Assembly (NCBI RefSeq): GCF_020882245.1
Contig: NC_083598.1
Location: 34,075,858-34,139,857 of the forward strand
Direction: 5' to 3'
Origin: Rhopalosiphum padi
Lineage: Eukaryota; Arthropoda; Insecta; Hemiptera; Aphididae
Length of the DNA: 64,000 bases
This document shows, one piece after another, positions 53,929-64,000 of this stretch (the first letter of the stretch is position 1; each line of letters begins with the position of its first letter). Both the position numbers and the translations under genes were made by a program. Below the pieces are notes generated by a model. It ran no database searches and had not been told where the DNA came from. It saw only the letters and a program-made list of their open reading frames with translations.

Positions 53929-56900
53929 TTAACGCGTCCTAACTCCGTTGTTGTTACTGTTATCATCGTCGCCGTCGTCGTTACCGTCTCCGCGTTCATC
54001 GGCTGTGGCGTTATTGTTGTTGTGGTTGTTATGGTTGTGGTTGAACTCGTCACTCATATTTAGGAACTTGGCCAGCGTGACCGTCGGCGGCTGGCACGCC
54101 GTGGCATTGTTGGCGTCGCCGGGCACCGGTACGGCCGTGAACCCGGGCCGACACTCGCATTTGCCCATCTTCCAGCCCCTGCCCTTTCTGGTGCCCTTTC
54201 CCCGGTCCGGCACCACCCATTCGCCGGGTTCGCACGGGCCCTGCAGGTACAGCTGCTTGCACGACAGATCGGTCCAGGCGACGGTGCCACGTCGGTGACC
54301 ACACGGGTCCTGCGGCTGCAGCGCGTCCGACCGCCGTGGGCTTGCGCCGGCGCCACGGCCGTCATGCTGCTGCTGTGGCAGTTTCCTAGCCGCGGCCGGC
54401 GGCTTGCACGCTAGTGCCGACGATGACGAGTAAAACGTGCCGGCGGCCGCGTCCGCGTTCGCGCAACCGCACATGCCCAGGTACGACACGCCTTCGATGG
54501 ACGTCTTGACCGTGTCTTGGAACAGGACGATCTGGCCGGCTGGACACGGGCCCTGCGTACCCACGCGGTGACAGCCCTTGCCACCCGGGAAGTACAGCTT
54601 GCCCGCGGTGCACGGTATGTCCACGCACCCGACCGCCATACCGGTGGCCGTTGTGTTCACGCTGTACATGTTACCCGCGGCGCACGGGCCGCGCGTGTAC
54701 GGTCTATAGCACGCGCCGTCCCCGAACCACTTGATGTGGCCCTCTTTGCACGTGCATTCGGCCTTGGAACCTCCAGCGGGCACCAGAAATTGGTGTCCCG
54801 GGGAACAGGGTCCAATACCTCCCAGTTGGTAGCACTTGCCCGTGCCGTTGTGGAAGTGTGGCAGTGATGGGTCACATCCGCACTGGCCGCCTGGCAGGAA
54901 TATGCCTCCGCGTTCTTGACACGGTCCCATCGTGTAGTGTTCGTGACACGTGCCTATAAAAATGCCAATATATTATTTATACGATATAATTCATGTGAAC
55001 TTAAATAATATAATTGAGCAGACAATATTTCGGAGTATTTACAATTTATTATAATATAAATAAAATGTCTATGTGTATATACTATACAGTATATACAATA
55101 ATGCATGTTAAATAGTGTGATTGAGCTAAAATAACTTAAAATTTAAAAACATTTCAAATATTAGTTAAGATTTCCTCCTAAAAATACTAGTTTACCAGAG
55201 GAAAATATTTAAAGAGAAATATTTTTTTCAAAACTACCAAAGTGGTCCAATTTATATTTTCTCAAGAGTTTTGTAGAATTCATTAACTTTTTATTAGTTT
55301 CAATAATTTATAAAGGAAAAATATTTAACGTTTACAAATTAATGTATATTATATACATGTTATCAAGTTAAACAAGTGTCATCATTGGCCATTGGGTAGT
55401 TTTTTTTCTGTTAGATAGTTCATACTAACTAGTAATCACTAACCATTTATCCACGATACATATGGTATTATTGTAAAAAAAAATCATTATAAATTTTATT
55501 TTTCCTATTAAAAACTGCAAATAGAATTAAACGGAATAATTTTGTTTTACAAATAATTTTTTTAAAATCATTTTGATTTTAAGGCTTAATAAAATAAAGT
55601 TTCTTTCATTACCTAAAAAAGAAAACTAAAAATGCATACACATACATTCAAAACAGAAATAGGACAACGGGGATTACATAAATTGGTCTTCCACTTATTG
55701 CCTATTGGTCTAATACCAAAACAAATATCTCCATCATCTTTAATACTTCATCCTGAAGCAACTATGCAGTGCAATTTATTTCATTAACCAATTTTTATTT
55801 CGTCGTTTATAACATTATAAGTACATACACACTATTGGTCTTTTGATAGTGGTAATAAATTCAATATCATTGTATATATTTATTATCGAATTTTATCAAT
55901 TTTAAATTACAGATGTAATTTGATAAGCTATAATCATTTGTTAGTTGTGAAGTTTTTTGCCCAACATCATTCTTAATTTATAAATTTATTTGAAATATAA
56001 TTTTTTGACATTATAATTAATACGTATAGAGATGGTATTTATACATTTACTAGAATTTGTATGGTAATTATTAAGGAAATGGTGATACAATCTTTTTTTT
56101 GAAAATTTTATCCCATTTTTGTAAAAATGTAAGTGGTTGATTTTTTTTTTTAATGCATGAATGGTACGTTTAACTTTGGATTAAAATATTTAGATTAAAA
56201 CCATTTAACCATAATAAACATTTATGACGAGAGAAAACAGGAAATTACCGAATAAAATACTGTGTACCTACCATGTATGACGAGTTTTGAGTTAAGACAA
56301 TTTTAAATACTGTAATAAATTTAACCATAATAATAAAATAATTCTCTTCTACCGTATTATAATTTATAAATATGGAAACATTTTTCCTCTGTTAACTATT
56401 AAAACGTAGGTAATATTAGTTAGTTTCAATTGTATAAGAAAAACTCGTAACACTACTACAGGTATAAATTATAGATTATACTATTTATGCCCGGATATTG
56501 TAATATAAATATATAATGCTGTTTTCTTTTATGTCTTTCCTGTTCTCACCATTGGTTATGATTTTTAAACATTGAAGTAATATGCGCAGAGTTTTTATTA
56601 TAAAATTATCTAAAAACTTTAAATTTTGAACCTGTTTCATAAGCTTTAGAGAGAGGAAATTTACGTCAAGACTAAAAGTTTATTAATAGCAAATTAAAAT
56701 CAAATCGTTTGACTACTGAATTTTTTGGGACTAATATTATTTATACAGTGAATAAACGTACTCCCCCTAAGTCCACCTATAGTTTTGATTTAAAATTTTG
56801 CAGAAAGTGTGTATTATTTTTTTATTTTTTTTTTTTTACTGCAAGTATACATGTTATACTTGTCATAATAAAGTGTTATACTGTATTATCACTGACCTGC

Positions 56901-58224
56901 GGGTGCCCAAAAGTAAGTCGCCAACTCTGGAACGTTTTCACATCTGCAGTCACCGATTAAATTGTTCATGGTGCTAGATACCAATAGCTGTCCTTCAGTG
57001 CATGGTCCTCTGGAGTGCTTGCGGTAGCAGCGCTTGTCTTTGGGCCAAAACAGTTCTTCTTTATCCGCGCATGGTAACGGATCCTCACATGTTCCCCACC
57101 TCTCCCGGTCATCTCTACGGAACACACAATAAAAAAAATCTAATAAAACATTATTTTTGAGTGAGGCGAGTATACTATAAAGATATAATAAAGATTATAG
57201 TACATATGTTTTATTTCATATTACCAGCTATGAACAATATGTTATACGATGTTTATATGATATTAATCTGAAAACTAAATGTATATAAACTGAATTATAG
57301 TTGATAGGATTTACTTTTAAAACTAGGTAGAAGTTGGGAAAATGTGTATTATGTGAAAATAATTCAACTTTAACTACGAATCAACAATTTTTTTCTTGTA
57401 TTCACTATTATAAAAATCAAATTTATATGAAAATATGAAATTATCGTGCTTCGAATGTAAGCACGTAATGAGGAGTCTTACTACAATTTTTTTGTTATTT
57501 AAAAAATTATACATTTTTTGATTATTATTCATTGAAATTGGCTATTTTTTTTTCAAGGGTAGATCAGGAAGGGGTATGCCGCAAAATTTGAAGTTGACTG
57601 TTCATTTCACGCATTTATTCAAACTTTAAACGTTCATTAATAATAAAAACTAGTTGTTCAATACTTAAAATTAGTACATCATAAGTTAATGTTTATGAGA
57701 TAAAAGATTATATGGTTGTCTAAAAAATAAACTAAATAAATTACCAAAATACAGGTATAATGTCGATGATGTGAAATAGTGTATCATTGCAAAATCGACT
57801 CGGAAAACATTGTTATTACTTATATTGTATTATAATGTTGTCAGTTAAAAAAAAGGATCGAATTAATTTTAGATGATCACCTGTCCAGGTCAGGCGCAAA
57901 GTATTGGCCATCGTCGCAGGGACCGCCGAGCCGGAACAGCTGATGGCAACGGGAGTCACGAGTGCTACGGACGCTGCCGGGCGGGCACGCACATTCCGCG
58001 GAACCCTTACGGTCCGGACGCGGCACTAGTTCCATCGTTTCCGGACACGGGTACCCACGTTGGAATATCCGGTAACACTTCTTATCGTCCGGCCAGTAGA
58101 GCAGCTGCCATCCGCCCGATGGTTCTGCGGCGCACGGATTTTGAGACGGGTCCGCCCAGGGTGGCGGCAGCACTGCGCCCATGACGGCGGTGACTATGCA
58201 TGCCAAGCAGTATAGTAATATCAT
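53929..58224 (-). CDS. Secreted cysteine-rich DUF4789-like multi-module protein
   Basis: Three exons: 58224-57881, 57114-56897 and 54953-53929. All introns are GT-AG with matching phases, and the protein is 528 residues. The N-terminus MILLYCLACIVTAVMGA is a signal peptide, so it enters the secretory pathway. Eight modules follow on the theme C-(Y/H/K)-x(4-6)-G-P-C-x(2)-G, for example CYRKHSRGPCTEGQLLV and CYRPYTRGPCAAGNMYSV. Each is followed by a C-x-C or single Cys pair that should form disulfides. This fits the DUF4789 family of insect extracellular proteins, whose role is not known to me. The tail is rich in Asn, His and Asp. The start is the ATG at 58224; the codon before it is GTG, directly after a splice-acceptor-like tatcatag, so a 5'UTR intron is likely. 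Exon 3 is strikingly GC-rich. Confidence 0.88.
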
Positions 58225-61200
58225 CACCTATGATATCAATTGTATAGTTTATAATAATATGTTACGTGTATAAGTAATAAGTCATTTAATCATAGAAGAT
58301 GATCATGTAAAATATTTGAGAGGGGGCTTAAGTATTTTGTAGAAAACAGATTAATTTTTCAACACAACAATTACAAAAAAAAGTAGTCCATTTTTCATTA
58401 GCTTTTTATATGTTTTTTTTAAAAAAAATCTATAGAATTATCTGTTTAAATACTAAGCTGAGTTAATTTATAATTTAGAGAGAAGTATAAATGCATTTTT
58501 ACGCTTATAGTATATCTATTATCTACCCAAAAATGTGTATTAAGAACAAATAAAGAAGAAGAAATAAATATCATTCTAAAACAAAAAAAGAACTTCACTC
58601 TGTATACAAAATAAAATTTAATTTAAACATAAATGTCTAAGACATTTTATAAATTAAGATATATTAAACAAATATTAGCCACGCCTTCAATTATTATTAT
58701 GTTTATTCAAGTGCTTGAATTGGGGATAACGCGCCCGGACGAAGTTTTCTTCTTTTTGAAGAATATTTCTAAGTACCCCTTCTAATTATATCCTAAACAA
58801 TAAAACATTTATATATTCAGTTAGGTATACATATATTTTTTACATTTTAACACCATCCTTCTTTTTGTTTTCCAATTCAAGAGGGTAGATTATTGTGTAA
58901 CATAAATGATTTAACGTATTTATTAGTGTTCTATGCAAGTATATTAAACTGCAACTGCATATATTTTAACGAAATACTAAATTTAACTTGTTGAAATATC
59001 GATTATAAGTTTTTATAATAATAAATAAACAACTTTATATTCGTTCATATTTATATATATTCTAGTTAGCACCCCACGAAATTTAAAGGTGCAATATCAC
59101 ACGGGATAAATCTTGACCACCGGATAGCCATTACTCTTGCCCAGTTCAGTGCTCCTGCCCGTCGAAAGATATTTTAATAACGAAAAGATTAAACGGTTAG
59201 GATAGGTAGGAACATATTAGGTACACAAATTGTTTTCAGGTCTACCGTTATACCGTTCCGTTACGATATATCATAATACCATATTATATCTCAATAACGA
59301 TTATCTCGTCCGTATTCAAAACTGTAGTACTAATGAGTAATGTTTGATATCAATAATAGAGATTGTTGAACCTTGTACCTCGAAAATCGAAACTATATTT
59401 CTCTTCAAATAAAACGAATGTACAATATACGGTCCTTAAAATTTTAGCGTCAAGATAAATAATTTATTGTTTGTGTCCAAAAAAGTAATTTGTCATATAA
59501 ATATAATATCTACGTACATGCAAATATATTATGCAGAATTATCCAAATTTTACGTTGAAAAATTGATGAGGATTACATTTAAATCATAATATGCGATCTT
59601 CACCGATTTTGTAACGCATAATTTGGTTAGCCATTTATACTATTGATATAATTACAACAAAATATTATTTATCTATGTATATATGTATATTGTATAATGT
59701 GTATAGTATAAGTATAGTGATTAGTGACTATACATTATATAGGTACTATTATAATATTATAATGTATGATCTACTATGATCTACAGGAAATCCGATACTA
59801 AACAAAATATAATATTTAGAAAAGTGACCAATACTAAAAAAAAATTTAAATAGTATAGTTATACATTTGTTTTTTTAGCATTCCTGTACGCTATATAATA
59901 TTATTGTTTTTATATTATTTATCTCATATCATGATTGCACTGCATATTTTTAAACTAAATTATCATAAGGTTGGTTTATTGCTAAAAATGGTATTTGTGT
60001 ACAAAATAAGTGTAGGTACGTCACAAATAAAAATGTATTTTTCAATGACTAATTATATTTAAATACCAATACAAACAATAGTTAATAATATTCTTTAACA
60101 ATAATTTCAGCAAAAGTTCGACTAGTAAAATATTCTATAGTCGTGTTTCATGGTCATGTACTCACTAAATATATTTATATATATATATTATATACGTATT
60201 ATTATCAACGACCCTGAGAAATCTTATCGGAACCTTCAAATGGTTAGAACACAATTCAAGCTCCTAAACATTTATAAGTATATCATTTAGCCAATAGCCA
60301 ATACTATATAAATTTTTATAAGCATCAACAGAATAATGTTAATATATTTTTTTACCTGCAGTAGTATACAGTTTAGCGTATATTGTGCTGAGAATTCCTT
60401 ATCGCAAAATAAAAAAATAAAAATAAAATCGTTATGTATTATTTTACAATACGTTAATAGTTAACTATTTTGACACACTCGCGTAAAAAAGTTAAATACA
60501 TATAAAATATTAAACATAAATATATTGAAATGGAAACTAGGTTTTCACTTTCGTTCCGTTCGATAGGCAATGACAACGATGACTGTTATGGTTAGTCTGT
60601 CAATTCTGTATCGGGTTATATTTCCCTCCCGCATTTTACGTATATACATGTGAACCACCAGCCACACTCTTATTCCATTCATGATGTCGACATTGTATTA
60701 TAATTTTTTATCCATTTTCTCTAGTTTAGACGGTTAGACCACAACACTATAAAACGATATGGTCATTTTTCTTCGCCGACACGCAAGAACAGTTGTTTTG
60801 TATACAATTTTAATTATCGATATAGGTATATAGTATATACACAAGAAGTGTCAGGTGTTTATGCGCCTACATAAATAATTTATGATCGTCTTGTTTAGAG
60901 TACCTATGAACACAATGAGGAAGACAAAAATAATATCGTAATAAGTCATAACCTTGTTTCATCCAAATTTTATAAATAATGATAGGATACATCCAAATCC
61001 AGTGAATATAAAGACAAAAGACATTGAATATACTAATATAGTAAGTATTATTTAGATGTTAGTGTTTAAACAATAGAAAATAAAATGAAAAGTAATTTTA
61101 TTCTAATTTCTCCCACGCACATCGTGAAAACTAAAAATAAATCTAAACTGCTATATAGCCACGTAGGTATGCAGTGTACCTGCATTATATATTATATGTA

Positions 61201-63104
61201 TACACATATAAATATATAGATAATAAAAATAAACTTAACATATCTTGACTAAGTATATACGTCAATGTTTTTCTATAAGTTCCTACCAAATATATTATGA
61301 ACAATGACATGATATTATGTTTTAATTGTAATACATTTATTGCATCATAAGTTATTAGTTAGTATAGGTGCATCACGTATTCACGTATATAATATAATGT
61401 TATACAAGCAACACTGCACACCTACACGTCGAAACAAAATTAAATACTTTCACGTTCGGATTAATAATATTATGTATTTCTCATCAAGTCAAACTGTGAT
61501 TTAATCATCTAACAATGATAAAGCAATATAGCAGATCTACAAAAATATACAATAATTATAAAGTAACATTCCGCCATGAGGCATTAAAGCGTCGACGGCC
61601 CTTAATGATAAAAGCTGCAGCCTTACACATGAGCTAACTATTAAGTATACGTGTCTCACATATTTTTTACTCCGTATTTAATATATATAAGCGTGCATGC
61701 CAACACGTAAAATCAAAGTATAAACAACGTACAGGTATGTGTATATTATTTATTATAATATATGCTTATATATACGATTTTGTTGTGATAAGTTGTTAAA
61801 AATACTAAAATGTAAAAAAATATTGGAATAGTTATTAGTTATAAATTATAATAGTTGTATTACCTATATACGTATATACTCTATACCTACCATTACATTA
61901 AAATATTTCATATAAGGACCACGCCGTTCATTTTTACGTGTCAATTGGCTTACAGAATAATGTGTATATGTATTTCAATGTTTTTAATTGATATTCTAGT
62001 GGAATTCCTACTGTTTAATGTTGACGATCAAACAATACGAATTACTATATTGTCTATATTGTAATATGGTATAATAGGCGCTGTTCATAAATCTATACGG
62101 TATTGCGGTGTATTGGTAGGGAGTAATATGTATATATATATATTCAGTACCTACTACCTATTTAACTATACATATATTAAAACATATTCTGTTATTATAT
62201 TTCAACTCATCGCGGCATTTCATAAACCGTTTGAAAACTCACAGTGTATTGTGAACATGATATTATTACTAAAATATGATATAACAAGTATCAATTCATT
62301 GTCAATTATGTTATTGCCAGTGCTTTCTATTTCTACAACAACTATTCCTAGTAAAAAATGTGTTTACATACAACATTTTATTTCGTTTTAATTATAATTT
62401 AAATATAATTTAACGAGAATTCGTAAATAGTACATACTACACACTATGTATCAATACCTATATCATTCAGATTTCAGATTATTGGAAATGTTCAGCAGTA
62501 TATTATACTTAATATTCACAAAATGTATATAATATTATTATTTCTATTATAATGTAATTTAGCCACTTATTAATAATTATATAATTTACAACAGCATCAT
62601 AGATGTGTTTTTATTTTAAAATCTACAACATTGTTTTGTTGACTGTTTTACCGTAACAGATACGATGTGCGCAATATTAAATGTATGTATAATGTTTCAC
62701 ATGAGGACAAATAATCAGGTTTTACTTTCGAAAACACACAAACCAGTTGATTTTTGTTAAAGAATATCCGTAATTTGTAAATATAATTGGTGATATTACC
62801 GCAAAAAAAAATATATATACAATCTTAAAAATATTCAAGAATAATTAAAAATTTAAAAAAAATTCATGATGACAACACGCATGATTAAAATAATTAAATA
62901 TAATTATAATGTTTATAACTTGATGACCCGAAAATGTGTTATACATTCAACAATATCTTAAGAAATGTATTAAATGTTATTTAAAAATTGTATTTTAAAG
63001 ATGAAGAATATATCTACAATATTATTTTTTTATACCATGATAGATTGTAAAAAGGTTAAATATAAACTTAGTCATGATATTTTAGACAGTAAAATTTTAT
63101 GCAT
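58225..63104. other. Region upstream of the DUF4789-like gene
   Basis: It probably holds the promoter and an untranslated first exon, which I could not place. Scattered GC-richer spots occur (58725-58745 with acgcgcccggacg, 59085-59165, 60540-60660). No coding exon was recognised. The open frames at 61855-62064 and 62113-62391 on the plus strand are rich in Ile, Tyr and Thr and look like AT-rich noise. Confidence 0.5.
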
Positions 63105-63480
63105 GTAAACTGAATCTAGACTTTAGATTCTGAGCGGAGTGAAATATAAACTTATATTGGAATTTAAATTATGTAGTTTTTCATGTATGTAAACATTTTA
63201 AACGTGTCCTGGATCAAATTTGATCTATAACTGGACAACTGGGGGTTGAAAGTAGGAAATTTTTAGAAATATTTTTAAGAATTGCAAAAACTAACAAAAA
63301 TAGGCTGAAAAAAACTGAATATTTTACAAAAAAGTGAAATGAATATGTGATGACATAACAATTGAAAATTACCTAGGAAAAGCTATTAAGCACTACTAGT
63401 TACTACCCAATTAGGTTTTTATTTTTAATTTTCTCACTTTAGGAAGTTCATGGATCATTATCATTTGAGTCTTTTAGGGA
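63105..63480. repeat. Dispersed repeat with tagattctgagcggagtgaa
   Basis: The block starts around tagattctgagcggagtgaa (63124), a phrase I associate with an abundant aphid genomic repeat. It continues into A/T-rich sequence with actggacaactgggggttga and ttaggaagttcatgg. It was recognised by memory of the phrase rather than by a second copy in this window, so the assignment is tentative. Confidence 0.35.
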
Positions 63481-64000
63481 TATTTTCACGAAAATATATG
63501 GTAGAATGACTAGAATGGTGGGTATCTAATTATTTAATTAAAAGGATTAGTTAAGGAGTTAACTGTTAAGTTTTGAATATAATTTGGTTTAACGAGATTT
63601 TTATAATTTTTCAAATTGTAAAAAAAAGGAAGTTTTAGGTATGGGTGGAAAATTTTATTTGTTGCCTACATATCAAGGGGTAGACTGTAGAGGTTATTTG
63701 ACCTAAATATATATATATACACATATTGAAACTTGGAAGACTAATAAGGTTTTTCTATCGAATAGTTTGACAGAGACACAGAGCCTCAAAAGTGAATATG
63801 GAAATGGAATAACCGAGCCATAAGATTATTAATTTATAATATTGTATTAAATTATTATTAGTTAGAGACAATTTAGATCTTAAAAGAGACATTTTAAGTT
63901 TTGTATTGACTAATTTTCATTTTGTTTTTATATGTGTGCTTCATGTGAATCGCTTCAGCTTGTCAAAAGTTAACAAAATATATTGACCTTAATTATAACT

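Noticed and set aside
53948..54875. Several open frames of 70-116 codons on both strands over exon 3 of the DUF4789-like gene
   Set aside because: They are shadows created by the high GC content of that exon. Only the minus-strand frame with the repeated GPC modules shows family conservation and joins to the other exons in phase.
57877..58227. Start of the DUF4789-like gene at 58227
   Set aside because: The codon at 58227-58225 is GTG, not ATG. The first ATG of the frame is at 58224-58222, and an acceptor-like tatcatag lies directly before the GTG.
1..64000. tRNA, rRNA, CRISPR array or bacterial-type operon
   Set aside because: I found no cloverleaf with conserved internal boxes, no regularly spaced repeats, and no cluster of intronless adjacent genes. 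The sequence is eukaryotic throughout.

Overview
The window reads as nuclear DNA of an insect, most likely an aphid. It is very AT-rich, has small exons with GT-AG introns, and its proteins resemble insect or animal homologues. Many inverted-repeat elements lie between and inside genes. The aphid assignment is an inference from composition, repeat style and protein similarity; no species can be named. Exons were joined by hand from splice signals, reading phase and recognised protein families.

Layout. Positions 1-26.2 kb hold no gene I can support. They carry a LINE reverse-transcriptase remnant (7.7 kb), a long TA microsatellite (9.4 kb), two CpG-richer patches (10.4-11.0 and 12.9-13.8 kb) that may be promoter or first-exon regions, a Mutator-like transposon with its 9-bp target duplication (16.2-17.1 kb), and several inverted-repeat elements. 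The gene-bearing core is 26.2-44.1 kb. It holds a mitochondrial single-stranded DNA-binding protein (minus, four exons), an NADH-cytochrome b5 reductase (plus, six coding exons) and a BLM/RecQ helicase (minus, twenty exons). From 44.1 to 53.9 kb I see mobile-element debris, including a hAT transposase remnant and a small hAT-type element with a perfect 8-bp target duplication. At 53.9-58.2 kb lies a secreted cysteine-rich DUF4789-like protein (minus, three exons) with eight repeated modules and an unusually GC-rich last exon. The rest, to 64 kb, shows no gene.

The genes do not form a pathway. The SSB and BLM both act in DNA maintenance but in different compartments, so their proximity is probably chance. 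The SSB and reductase genes are divergent, about 3.2 kb apart between start codons.

The most notable points are these. The BLM gene keeps good splice sites and a recognisable helicase core but has four frame breaks and no base-substitution stop codon; three of the breaks are single extra A residues in A-runs. Two introns use GC donors. One inverted-repeat family occurs at least five times. The DUF4789-like gene is a GC island with internal module duplication. I found no convincing new multi-gene system.
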